NCBI GenBank assembly: GCA_020345785.1
Contig: CP070771.1
Span: 6,151,328-6,195,643, forward strand
Source of the DNA: Desulfobacterales bacterium
Lineage (GTDB): Bacteria > Desulfobacterota > Desulfobacteria > Desulfobacterales > JAFDCJ01
Direction: 5' to 3'
Length of the DNA: 44,316 bases
Position numbers and translations under genes: made by a program. Under the pieces are notes generated by a model. That model had not been told where the DNA came from. It saw only the letters and a list, made by a program, of their open reading frames with translations, and ran no database searches. Shown here in pieces: positions 24,759-32,856 of the stretch (its first letter is position 1; each line of letters opens with the position of its first letter).

Positions 24759-25604
24759 ATGGCAAATCCCGAACTACTGGCGTTGATATGGGGGTTGGCT
24801 GCAGCGGTGTCGTGGGGTTCGGGCGATTTCTCAGGTGGCTTTGCCACTAAATCAGGCAGTGTATTGGGGGTTCTCTTCGTTGGTTACCTCGTTAGCGTTT
24901 TCCTTTTATCTTTCTTTGCACTATGGTTTGGAAGCCCTACGCTGCATGTATTCTCTTTCGCAGCCGCGGCATTGGCGGGAGTTACCGGCATAATAGGGCT
25001 GGCTGCCCTGTATAAAGGCCTTGCGGGCGGGCAAATGGGAATAGTGGCTCCGCTTGCAGCTCTCACCACTGCCGCGCTGCCGGTAGTGGTGGGTATCATT
25101 TTGGAGGGAATGCCTCCAATTTTGCACATAATGGGATTTTTTATTGCCTCTGCGGCTATCTGGCTGCTTTCTGTGCCTGAAAAATCTCAAAGTTTTCAAT
25201 GGCGGCAAATTAGTTTGCCGATTGCAGCCGGTGTATTTTTAGGGCTGTCGCTCATATTTATTGATCAGGCGGCCGAGCATAGCGTACTGTGGTCCCTGGT
25301 CGTTGCCAGAATCGCCGCAATTGCGGTTCTAATGGCAATGTTGCTGATTTTTCGTAAAGGAAGTATGCCGCCAAAGAGAAACTACCCTATTGTCTTCCTG
25401 GCCGGCATTTTTGATACGGGTGGATATACTTTTTATGCGTTGGCTGCTAGTACAGGCAGGCTGGATACCTCAGCCGTCCTTGCCTGCATGTACCCTGCTA
25501 CAACGTTTATACTGGCATGGCTGCTTTTGAAGGAGCGCCTCTCGGGCAGGCAATGGATCGGCGTGATCGCAGCATTTATTGCCATCATTTTGATTGCTGC
25601 TTGA
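24759..25604 (+). CDS. DMT/EamA-family transporter (281 aa)
   Basis: Drug/metabolite transporter superfamily protein with ten predicted membrane segments arranged as two EamA repeats, roughly residues 5-135 and 145-281. The repeat ends are recognisable as GLAALYKGLAGGQMGIVAPL and TFILAWLLLKERLSGRQWIG, the latter being the common EamA C-terminal motif. Such proteins usually export amino acids or metabolites. The ATG at 24759 (MANPELLAL) is preferred; the frame extends upstream to a TTG at 24708 with no ribosome site. It could export a surplus or toxic intermediate of the local pathways, but this is a guess from position. Confidence 0.88.
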   Translation: MANPELLALIWGLAAAVSWGSGDFSGGFATKSGSVLGVLFVGYLVSVFLLSFFALWFGSPTLHVFSFAAAALAGVTGIIGLAALYKGLAGGQMGIVAPLAALTTAALPVVVGIILEGMPPILHIMGFFIASAAIWLLSVPEKSQSFQWRQISLPIAAGVFLGLSLIFIDQAAEHSVLWSLVVARIAAIAVLMAMLLIFRKGSMPPKRNYPIVFLAGIFDTGGYTFYALAASTGRLDTSAVLACMYPATTFILAWLLLKERLSGRQWIGVIAAFIAIILIAA

Positions 25605-26028
25605 GGGTCTCGTATGTAACTCCATTCATAAGCCACCGGCTGTGCCGGTAATAATTGAAAATGATGAATCGCTCAAGTGCACGGCAAACCAGACAGATCA
25701 GAACCGAAGATGATCAAAATATGTTGCGAGAATTCACAAGGGCAGGCGTTGCAGAGAAGGCCATAATTAAGTGAACATAAAAGGTGGCCCTGCCAGCGAC
25801 CATGCTTTTATTAATTTGGAAATGGCATTCGGCGCAGGAGGCATACTCCAATTTCTTAGGATAGATATGTCATCTCGCGAAGCGGGGGCTTTCGGCACAA
25901 GAGGCACACCATAATGTTTTAAAATGGATGTGTCGTCCCGCAACTGCGGGGGTAAAGGTTTTTTTTCGATTTTAAATACATCTTAAGTCTAATGATTTAT
26001 GCTCGGCTTAGAAAAGAGGAGTTAAAAC
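25605..26028. other. 424-bp intergenic region with structured tandem repeats
   Basis: Between the DMT gene and the NodB-like gene. It starts with a small ACCGGC/GCCGGT hairpin (25635-25649) that may terminate the DMT transcript. It also holds a tandem pair of 63-bp repeats ending in a terminator-like hairpin (25828-25966). No convincing gene; a 17-codon frame at 25722 is probably chance. Confidence 0.5.
25828..25966 (+). ncRNA. candidate structured RNA: two tandem 63-bp repeats plus terminator
   Basis: Copy 1 (25828-25890) and copy 2 (25891-25953) share the order TTCGGC..AGAGGCA-type start, a first stem, then a second stem and GGGGG. Stem 1 is GGCATA/TATGTC in copy 1 and GGCACA/TGTGTC in copy 2, a compensatory T-A to C-G change. 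Stem 2 is CTCGC/GCGGG and CCCGC/GCGGG. Copy 2 is followed by eight T residues (25959-25966), like an intrinsic terminator. It sits about 60 bases upstream of the NodB-like gene, as a leader regulator might. A dispersed repeat is the alternative. Confidence 0.4.
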
Positions 26029-26928
26029 ATGATTAAAAATCCTGTTCCCTGGCCCGACGGCAAAAAATGTGCGGTGGCTTTTACTTTCGACATGGACACC
26101 GACAGTCTCATTCACCTGGACCATCCGGATGACGGCTTCCGGCGGGTTTCCGGTATCTCGATGCTGCGATACGGACCGGAGGTGGCCGTACCTCGGATCG
26201 TGGATACCTACAAGCAGTTCGGTATTCAGCAAACTTTTTTTGTACCGGCCTGGTGTATCGAAAACTATCCCGCCGCCGTAAAAGCAATGGTGAACGGCGG
26301 CCACGAAGTCGCCCATCATGGCTATCTCCACGAAAATCCGCTCGCCAGCAGTCGGGAAGAAGAACACTACTGGCTTGAGCGGGGCATTAAGATCATTGAA
26401 AATGCCACCGGCCAGCGTCCGCGGGGCTGGCGCGCGCCGCTTTACAATTTTTCGGACAACTCTGCCGACCTGCTGATTCAAGAGGGGTTTCTCTACGATG
26501 CGTCTTTGATGGGTGATGACGTGCCTTATGTCCTGAAAACCGACCAAGGGGAACTGATCGAGCTGCCGGCCCACTGGGGGGTGGATGATTGGCCGCAATT
26601 CGTGCAGTCCATGGATCTGGATTATATGATGCCGATTAAAGCCCCTTCACGCGGCATCGAGGTCTTTCGAGAGGAGTTCGACGTTATGTACGAATATGGC
26701 GGGCTCTGGATCGGCGTCTGGCATCCTTTTGCCACGGGCCGCCTGGCGCGCTGGCGCAAGGTGGTTGAACTCATCGAGTACATGCAGAACAAAGGAGATG
26801 TCTGGTTTGCCCGCATGGAAGACATCGCCCGGCATGTTCGTCAATGCATCGATGACGGCAGGTATTCCCCCAGGATTGATAGACTGCCCTACTATCGCGG
26901 TAAGATTTCGGTGTCGCCGAATAAATAG
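26029..26928 (+). CDS. polysaccharide deacetylase (NodB)-family amidohydrolase (299 aa)
   Basis: CE4/NodB-fold metal-dependent hydrolase. The catalytic and metal aspartates are in FTFDMDTDS (residues about 15-23) and the metal histidines in EVAHHGYLHENP (HxxxH). GWRAPLYNFSDNSADLLIQE is the arginine-proline motif of the family. It lacks a signal peptide or membrane anchor, so it is cytoplasmic. Together with the early DMDTDS variant, this resembles the PuuE allantoinase and HpPgdA-type branch, which act on small amides or imides, not cell-wall polymers. That would suit ring opening of a nitrogen heterocycle made by a molybdenum hydroxylase, but substrate is unproven. The ribosome site (AGAGGAG) is good and a GC-rich hairpin follows at 26939. 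Confidence 0.85.
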   Translation: MIKNPVPWPDGKKCAVAFTFDMDTDSLIHLDHPDDGFRRVSGISMLRYGPEVAVPRIVDTYKQFGIQQTFFVPAWCIENYPAAVKAMVNGGHEVAHHGYLHENPLASSREEEHYWLERGIKIIENATGQRPRGWRAPLYNFSDNSADLLIQEGFLYDASLMGDDVPYVLKTDQGELIELPAHWGVDDWPQFVQSMDLDYMMPIKAPSRGIEVFREEFDVMYEYGGLWIGVWHPFATGRLARWRKVVELIEYMQNKGDVWFARMEDIARHVRQCIDDGRYSPRIDRLPYYRGKISVSPNK

Positions 26929-26938
26929 TAACACGCTT

Positions 26939-26963
26939 CGCCCCGCTTTCCAGCGGCGGGGCG
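26939..26963 (+). terminator. GC-rich hairpin after the NodB-like gene
   Basis: CGCCCCGC and GCGGGGCG form an 8-bp stem with a 9-base loop, 10 bases after the stop. There is no clear T-tract, so termination efficiency is uncertain. Confidence 0.6.
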
Positions 26964-27136
26964 ATTCCAAACCGGCACCATAATTATTATCCCATCTGCG
27001 CGCAGCCTTTCCTGTCTAGTGACTTGCTGAGTCAATTTCCTTATAAATTTAACAAGGGACACGTTCAGGTGATTAGCTTCCATCGGAAACAAAATCATCA
27101 TAAATTTATTAGGATCTTCGCTTTAAAACAAATAAC

Positions 27137-27165
27137 TTGACAAGAATATTTCAAAAAAATATTGT
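27137..27165 (+). promoter_or_regulatory. sigma-70-like promoter of the IclR gene
   Basis: TTGACA at 27137-27142, a 17-base spacer and TATTGT at 27160-27165. The first hexamer coincides with a potential TTG start codon of a longer frame, which argues that the longer frame is not the true protein start. Confidence 0.6.
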
Positions 27166-27182
27166 TGCGAATAATGAAACAG

Positions 27183-27201
27183 TGTTGCAGTATATACAAC
27201 A
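27183..27201. promoter_or_regulatory. inverted repeat TGTTG-N9-CAACA (possible IclR operator)
   Basis: Lies between the predicted promoter and the ATG at 27218. IclR-family proteins often bind a palindrome near their own promoter, so autoregulation is possible. Confidence 0.35.
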
Positions 27202-27217
27202 AATTTCGGGATCGATA

Positions 27218-27973
27218 ATGTCAAAATCTGTTGACAAAGCCATAACGGTTTTAAACTGCTTTAGCCTTGAACATCTCATTCTTGGCGTGGGCGAAATAAG
27301 CGGATTGACAGGTTACACTAAAAGTACAGTATCTCGATTGTTGACGACATTGTACAGACATGGATGTGTTGAAAGAGCCGGGGGGCATGGTAAATATCAA
27401 CTGGGGTACCGTATTAGTTTGTGGGCCAGGATGAGTGACCAGCAGAATAATTTAGTCAACATCGCCAGACCGGTCATGGAGAGACTTAGAGACATATGCG
27501 GCGAAGAGATCGCCCTGTACGTCGTTGAGGGGGACAGGCGGGTCTGTGTTGCCCGGGTGCAGAGCGTACACGAAATCGCCAAAGTGGGACCTGTCGGTAG
27601 TTACTACCCTTTGCATGCCGGGGCTTCCGGCAAGGTTTTGTTGGCCTACCTTCCGGCAGACAAACGTAACGTGATCATCCATAAAGGGTGTTTGGAAAAA
27701 TATACCTCCTTTACAATTACCGATACAAAAAAACTTGAAAAAGACCTCCAAAATATTCGCAGAAAAGGATATTCAGTCAGCAAAGGTGAACGCGAACCCG
27801 ATGCGTTTTCAGTAACCGCACCGGTTTGGGATGCCAGCGGTCGGGTTGTGGCCAGTCTTTCGATTTCAGGACCAAACTTTCGTCTCACCGATAAGCAGCT
27901 CAAACAGAACATTCGAGAGATTTCGGCAGCTTCAAAGGAGATCTCAAAAAAGTTGGGATATCCCTGCAATTAG
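27218..27973 (+). CDS. IclR-family transcriptional regulator (251 aa)
   Basis: DNA-binding one-component regulator. The N-terminal winged helix-turn-helix is KAITVLNCFSLEH followed by ISGLTGYTKSTVSRLLTTLY; the C-terminal ligand-binding IclR domain contains GPVGSYYPLHAGASGKVLLA and RRKGYSVSKGEREPDAFSVT, both family hallmarks. The start is set at ATG 27218, downstream of a good sigma-70-like promoter. It is followed 61 bp later by the enolase-like gene in the same direction, so it probably controls the enolase, glycerate kinase, symporter and SDR genes, and perhaps the aminotransferase and AGAT 2. IclR effectors are often small organic acids such as glyoxylate, allantoin or aromatic acids. Confidence 0.92.
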   Translation: MSKSVDKAITVLNCFSLEHLILGVGEISGLTGYTKSTVSRLLTTLYRHGCVERAGGHGKYQLGYRISLWARMSDQQNNLVNIARPVMERLRDICGEEIALYVVEGDRRVCVARVQSVHEIAKVGPVGSYYPLHAGASGKVLLAYLPADKRNVIIHKGCLEKYTSFTITDTKKLEKDLQNIRRKGYSVSKGEREPDAFSVTAPVWDASGRVVASLSISGPNFRLTDKQLKQNIREISAASKEISKKLGYPCN

Positions 27974-28034
27974 TACAGATTGAGCAACATTAATCGTTAA
28001 CTTTACAAATTTTGAATAGGAGAGGGAATAAAAT

Positions 28035-29312
28035 ATGTCTTCGTTTGCGATCACCAAGATTCATGCGAGAGAAATAATCGACTGCAGAGGATGGCCGACG
28101 GTTCAGACCGATGTTTGGGTTAACGGGCGGTTAATGGGAAGGGCCGACGTTGCCTCCGGCCGCTCAACCGGCAGCCATGAGGCCCATGTTCTTCTCGATG
28201 GCGATCCGGCTCGCTACCGTGGGCATGGTGTCCTCAAGGCGGTTGAAAATGTCACCCATGTCATTGGTCCCGAGCTTGTCGGAAAGGAGGTTACCGAGCA
28301 GAGAAAAATCGACCTGGCCATGATAGAGATGGATGGAACTGCGAATAAAAGTAAATTGGGAGCTAACGCCATTTTGGGAGTGTCGCTAGCGGTTGCCCGG
28401 GCGGCGGCCAATGTGACCGGCGTTTCATTGTACCGCTATATCAATCCCAATGCCCACGTGTTGCCGGTTCCTCTGATGAACTGCATTAATGGCGGAAAAT
28501 TGACCGCCAATGATCTCGAAATTCAGGAATTTATTATCATGCCGGTCGGTGCAACTTCTTATGCCCATGCGCTGCAGATGACCACCGAAATTAATGAGTA
28601 TTTGCGAGACCTGGTAAGCGAGAAATACGGCATTCTGGCGACCAACACCGGAGACGAAGGTGGGTTTGCGACGCCTATGCGGGGGATCTGGGAGCCCTTC
28701 GAGTTTATATCTAAGGCCGTTGAGCAGGCCGGCTACGCGGATGACATCGTTTATGCCATGGATCTGGCCGCCAACTCCTGGTTTAACAAGGAGACCCATG
28801 TCTATGAGCTTGACGGGGAAGTTTACGATCGCGACGCGCTGATCGAGCTGTATAAACAGGTCGCGGCGGCATATCCGATCGTCTCAATGGAAGACCCCCT
28901 GCATGAGGAAGACTTTGAGGGATTTACCATCCTCACCCAGGAGCTTGAGATGCAGATCGTCGGGGATGATTTGTTTGTCACCAATGTCGATCGTCTCAGA
29001 CAAGGCGTCCAAATAAGCGCGGCGAACGCCATGCTGTTCAAGGTCAATCAAATCGGCACGTTGTCAGAAGCCCTGGATGCAGCCGAATTTGCATACCGCA
29101 ATAATTACGGCGTTCAGGTGTCGGAACGATCCGGCGAGACGGAAGATCCAATTATTGCGGACCTGGTGGTGGCCCTGAACAGCGGGCAGATAAAAACCGG
29201 CATGCCGGTTCGCGGAGAGCGAACGTCCAAGCACAATCGACTTTTGCAGATTGAAGAAGAGCTTGGCGAGGCGGGGGTATATGCGGGGAGGAACTTCGCC
29301 CGACCAGCTTGA
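28035..29312 (+). CDS. enolase-family protein with altered active site (425 aa)
   Basis: Full-length enolase homologue. Metal ligands and catalytic acids align with classical enolase: E165, E208 (GDEGGF), D243, E286 (MEDPL), D311 (VGDDLFVTN), K336 (KVNQIGTL), R365-S366 and K387 (GQIKTG). Two usually invariant histidines are missing. The NGGxHA loop reads NGGKLTAND (His159 of yeast becomes L156) and SHRSGETED reads SERSGETED (His373 becomes E364). The flexible loop SGAST is SGRST. So the fold and metal sites are intact, but the substrate end is changed. The next gene is a glycerate 2-kinase, whose product 2-phosphoglycerate is the enolase substrate. It may be a specialised enolase or act on a related phospho-acid or sugar acid. 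AGGAGAGG precedes the ATG. Confidence 0.9.
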   Translation: MSSFAITKIHAREIIDCRGWPTVQTDVWVNGRLMGRADVASGRSTGSHEAHVLLDGDPARYRGHGVLKAVENVTHVIGPELVGKEVTEQRKIDLAMIEMDGTANKSKLGANAILGVSLAVARAAANVTGVSLYRYINPNAHVLPVPLMNCINGGKLTANDLEIQEFIIMPVGATSYAHALQMTTEINEYLRDLVSEKYGILATNTGDEGGFATPMRGIWEPFEFISKAVEQAGYADDIVYAMDLAANSWFNKETHVYELDGEVYDRDALIELYKQVAAAYPIVSMEDPLHEEDFEGFTILTQELEMQIVGDDLFVTNVDRLRQGVQISAANAMLFKVNQIGTLSEALDAAEFAYRNNYGVQVSERSGETEDPIIADLVVALNSGQIKTGMPVRGERTSKHNRLLQIEEELGEAGVYAGRNFARPA

Positions 29313-29826
29313 TATTTCAGGTCGAAGGCCAAAGGTAAAAGGATAAAGGCTAAAGGTTTAATGTGTCCCCCCTTGCCTTTCAGGCTTCCGGCTTTGCTGA
29401 AGCTTCGCCGGACATGTCCGACGTCGTCACGCTTGCGGCGTGACTACGACGGGACAGGACGGAGGGCAGGCAGCCCGTCTGCCGGCCAAAACAACGGCCG
29501 ATCTGATCAAAAAAGAAACCAATGAACGTCGAACATCGAATATAGTATTCTACCAAATTTAAAAAATACCAAGCATAGCGAATCGATCCTTCGACCCTTG
29601 TCCGCATTTTAGGACTCTGTGGTATTTAGATCACGTCTTCAGCGTGATTCGCTTATGTTAAAATAGATAGAGCGCAGCGACATCAATATTGGACGTTCGA
29701 AGTTGGACGTTTCACGCCTTGGCGTGATTCGACGTTCAAGTTTGATCGCTGCTCCGACACGTGAAGTTTCATATGAGGTGATCCACCGCGGGCCACAGAG
29801 CACAGGGCAGAGCGTCAATACAGACG
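29313..29826. repeat. 514-bp intergenic region with short dispersed repeats and hairpins
   Basis: No gene seen. It contains an exact 19-mer shared with 23570-23588 (here 29331-29349), a GTCGTCACGC/GCGTGACTACGAC stem (29420-29450 region), ATCACG/CGTGAT hairpins near 29632-29650 and 29720-29735, and near-repeated TTGGACGTT units. The mix suggests accumulation of small mobile palindromes between the enolase-like and glycerate kinase genes, which may not share a transcript. Confidence 0.5.
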
Positions 29827-31188
29827 ATGTCATACATTAAAAATAGACAGCAGCTTCTTTCACACGGCAACATCAAACTCCGTCAAGCCGCCCTTGATAT
29901 CATCGAACATGCCCTGGCTGCCGCCGATCCATATCAAGCAACGCGCAAACTTGTCCAACTTGACGGCAATTATCTTACTGTGGGTGAGGTTGGATTTGAT
30001 CTGAATGCGCACCAACGGATTTTTCTGTTGGGAGGAGGAAAGGCGACCTATCCGATTGCCAGAGCACTGGAAGATATACTGGGGGAGAGAATTACCGGGG
30101 GCGTGGTCATATGCAAATACGGCCAGGAAGGCGGGTTGTCGCGTGCAAAATTGTATCATGCCGGGCATCCTATTCCGGACGCAGCCGGTTTCGCAGCTTC
30201 AAAGGCGGCGCTCGCCCTTGCCCGCCAGACCCAGCCCAACGATATTGTTTTCGGTTGTGTGACCGGTGGCAGTTCGGCGTTGATGCCTTTTCCGGTTGAT
30301 GGTGTAACCCTGGAAGAGAAGAAAGAAGTCAATCGGCTGCTTTTAACCTGTGGCGCCAATATTTATGAAATCAATGCGGTGCGAAAACACCTCAGTCAAA
30401 TTAAAGGCGGTCGACTGGCCCAGACTATTCATCCCCAGGCCCAGATAATCAATTTGACAGTATCTGACGTTATCGGCGATGAACTGGACTACATTACCGA
30501 CCCCCTGGTTCCCGATTCGTCATTTTTTGCGGATGCCCGCACCACTCTGGCAAAATACGATCTCTGGGACCGGCTTCCGGCCTCTGTCAATAATTTTCTA
30601 AAGGATGCCGGACCTGAACTTGAAACTCCCAAGACTGCAGACCTGGCCCATCACAATCTGCTCAGCTTTATTCTTGTGAAAAGCGCAAGTGTGTGCGAGG
30701 CAGCCTCTGCGAAAGCCAATGAAATCGGATTTGACACGTTGATTCTTTCCACTGTACTGGAAGGTGAAAGCAAAGAGTTGGGAAGAACATTCGCTGCGAT
30801 TGCCAGAGAAATCATGATGAATCAGCGCCCCTTGAATTTACCCGGTGCCGTTGTGGGAGGCGGTGAGACGACGGTAAAAATTGATGGTGATGCCGGCGAA
30901 GGTGGACCAAATCAGGAATTTGCTTTGGCCGCCGCACTCGGCCTTGAAGATACAGGCAATGTCGTGGTCGTAGGGCTTGATTCCGATGGCACGGACGGCC
31001 CAACGGATATTGCCGGAGGTATTGTGGATAATCAAACTTTAGCGAGAGCAAATGACCTCAGGGTGGATCTTTTTGCAGCTCTTGCCAGGCATGACGTGAC
31101 ACCAGCTTTTAAAAAACTGGGTGATGAAATTGAAACCGGAGCGACAGGAACCAATGTGAATGATCTGAAGTTTATGTTGATCTCATAA
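29827..31188 (+). CDS. glycerate 2-kinase, MOFRL family (453 aa)
   Basis: Phosphorylates D-glycerate to 2-phosphoglycerate with ATP. The N-terminal DUF4147 domain has FLLGGGKATYPIARALE and TGGSSALMPFPVDG; NAVRKHLSQIKGGRLAQ is the family substrate and nucleotide region. The C-terminal MOFRL domain (from about residue 335) includes VVGGGETTVKI, GPNQEFALAAAL and the hallmark DSDGTDGPTDIAGG. The length is typical. It has no strong ribosome site, but ATG 29827 gives the expected N-terminus. It lies between the enolase-like gene and the second SSS symporter. With an SDR that could reduce tartronate semialdehyde or hydroxypyruvate to glycerate, it forms a plausible route into lower glycolysis. Confidence 0.93.
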   Translation: MSYIKNRQQLLSHGNIKLRQAALDIIEHALAAADPYQATRKLVQLDGNYLTVGEVGFDLNAHQRIFLLGGGKATYPIARALEDILGERITGGVVICKYGQEGGLSRAKLYHAGHPIPDAAGFAASKAALALARQTQPNDIVFGCVTGGSSALMPFPVDGVTLEEKKEVNRLLLTCGANIYEINAVRKHLSQIKGGRLAQTIHPQAQIINLTVSDVIGDELDYITDPLVPDSSFFADARTTLAKYDLWDRLPASVNNFLKDAGPELETPKTADLAHHNLLSFILVKSASVCEAASAKANEIGFDTLILSTVLEGESKELGRTFAAIAREIMMNQRPLNLPGAVVGGGETTVKIDGDAGEGGPNQEFALAAALGLEDTGNVVVVGLDSDGTDGPTDIAGGIVDNQTLARANDLRVDLFAALARHDVTPAFKKLGDEIETGATGTNVNDLKFMLIS

Positions 31189-31235
31189 ATCAACTTTATA
31201 AACCGGCATGAAATGCCACAAGAAAGGAGAAAGAG

Positions 31236-32708
31236 ATGATCCCGATTATGTTCTGCATTTTTATGATTGCCGTTTTCTACCTTGCTTTTAAAGGCTATCA
31301 GCACGTGAAAACAGCGGAGGATTTTATTGTCGCAGGCTGGAATCTTCCCTTATCCATGGCAACCTGGAGCCTTGTTGCGGCGCTGATGGCGGCGCCATTT
31401 TACTTTGCCGCCGTAGGTTCCGGATATTTTACCGGAGGATTTGAGGCATCTGCCACCATGGGCGGACTGGGTTCCTGCATGGTTCTCGGAGCTTTCATCT
31501 GGGTCAAACCCATCCGGCGTTTAAAAGGATGGACCATCGGCGATTACTATGGTTTAAGATTTGCGGATCGCAAACTGGGCGCCTTTGCCGGGTCCATTAT
31601 GATTATTGCCTTCGGTATGTTCAATGGCGGCGCCCTAGCTGTGGGCGGTGGTTACATCATCCAAACCATTTTCAATATACCGTTTTGGGCCGGCCTGCTA
31701 GTTTTTTGTATCCTGACCCTGATTTACACCCTTTTGGGCGGCCTTTGGTCGATGGCCTATGCCGACATATTAAACGGGATAATTTCAGTTGTCGGAATAG
31801 TGGTTATTTCGGCAGTGATTCTTTTTGCACACCAGGATAAAATTTTTAACCCTGACTGGTGGGATGTGGGTAAATTATTCAGCAAGGGTGGTACCGAATT
31901 CTGGACCCTTTACCTGGTGCTGGCAATTGGGGACATACCGGCGGCGGATCTCGGACAAAGAGCCTGTGGAGCGAAAAATCCCAAGGTGGCCCAATGGTCT
32001 ATGGCTATTGCCGGTTTAATTGTTCTCTCCATCTGTTGGACACCTGGAATGCTCGGGGAAGCGTTTAAGACCATTTTTCCCGGTGTCGAAAATGCCGAAC
32101 CGCTGACACTCGAGTATGCAAGGACTTACTGGCATCCTATTTTTGCTGCTTTTTTCCTGACCGCCATGGCTGGAATGGCCATGTCGACCCTGGCGGCCTG
32201 TTTTGTATCCTGCGCCGGGGTTTCGTCTAAAAATATTTATCTCGATTTCATCAAAAAGGATCCCAGCTCTTCCGAGCTTTTACTGATATCCCGCGGCGGT
32301 GTTTTGTTGTTTACGGTAATATCGATTGTTCTGGCATTATCATTTGCCAAAGTTCTTGAACTGGCTTATCTGGCCTGGGATATCATTTTTGTTACCATAA
32401 CCTGGCCTTTGATTATTCCACCTTTCTGGAAAGGAGCCTCACGAAGAGGTGTGTGGGCCAGCATTCTTGTCGGCTTGGCAGTTTACACGATAACCAGCAT
32501 TTGGGGAGTCCCCGGTGCTGATGAAGGTGGGCTGATCTGGAATATTTTCCAGGTTCCGGTATTTTTCAGCACCACCATATCATTGATCGTGTTCATCGTG
32601 GGATCGCTTGTATTTCCGCCGAGCGAAGAAGAAATCAAGGCGCATGAGGTCGAGACCAACATGGACCTGGATGAAGTCCACAGTGCCGCTGATCTGAAGA
32701 CTGCCTAG
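31236..32708 (+). CDS. sodium:solute symporter (SSS family), copy 2 (490 aa)
   Basis: Na+-coupled importer with about 12-13 membrane segments. Shared features with copy 1 include GWTIGDYYGLRFADRKLGAF, GGLWSMAYADILNGI, AIGDIPAADLGQRACGA and the KGAS..G helix region near the C terminus, so the two form a local paralogue pair; copy 1 has a C-terminal tail about 50 residues longer. A helix with SLVAALMAAPFYFAAVGSGY at the start marks the substrate site. The ribosome site AAAGGAG is close to the ATG. It follows glycerate kinase by 47 bp, so the two are probably co-transcribed; the substrate may be a hydroxy-acid or its precursor. A strong hairpin follows at 32730. Confidence 0.9.
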   Translation: MIPIMFCIFMIAVFYLAFKGYQHVKTAEDFIVAGWNLPLSMATWSLVAALMAAPFYFAAVGSGYFTGGFEASATMGGLGSCMVLGAFIWVKPIRRLKGWTIGDYYGLRFADRKLGAFAGSIMIIAFGMFNGGALAVGGGYIIQTIFNIPFWAGLLVFCILTLIYTLLGGLWSMAYADILNGIISVVGIVVISAVILFAHQDKIFNPDWWDVGKLFSKGGTEFWTLYLVLAIGDIPAADLGQRACGAKNPKVAQWSMAIAGLIVLSICWTPGMLGEAFKTIFPGVENAEPLTLEYARTYWHPIFAAFFLTAMAGMAMSTLAACFVSCAGVSSKNIYLDFIKKDPSSSELLLISRGGVLLFTVISIVLALSFAKVLELAYLAWDIIFVTITWPLIIPPFWKGASRRGVWASILVGLAVYTITSIWGVPGADEGGLIWNIFQVPVFFSTTISLIVFIVGSLVFPPSEEEIKAHEVETNMDLDEVHSAADLKTA

Positions 32709-32729
32709 CGGACTTATTTTTGAGTAAAA

Positions 32730-32752
32730 CCTCCCCGGTCTTTCCGGGGAGG
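32730..32752 (+). terminator. 9-bp stem hairpin after SSS symporter 2
   Basis: CCTCCCCGG / CCGGGGAGG with loop TCTTT, 21 bases after the stop. No T-tract follows on the plus strand, while an A-rich run precedes it, so it would terminate better on the minus strand or act as a 3' stabiliser. Confidence 0.6.
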
Positions 32753-32856
32753 TACCGGATAGGCTTTACCGGTCCGGGAGAACAATATTCGTAGGGCAAT
32801 TGACCGGTCGATCAAGATTAAAGGATTCAACCCATATAATTCCGGAGGTTACATTA

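Noticed and set aside
25828..25953. A known c-di-GMP (GEMM) riboswitch
   Set aside because: The GGCACA/ACC stretch is only superficially similar; the conserved GEMM core and tetraloop receptor are not recognisable.
7386..26928. A complete purine degradation pathway
   Set aside because: No urate oxidase, guanine deaminase, allantoate amidohydrolase or ureidoglycolate genes were seen; the hydroxylase and NodB-like gene alone do not establish it.
27137..27217. N-terminal extension of the IclR protein from TTG 27137
   Set aside because: The TTG is the -35 box of a good promoter and the region holds an operator-like repeat.
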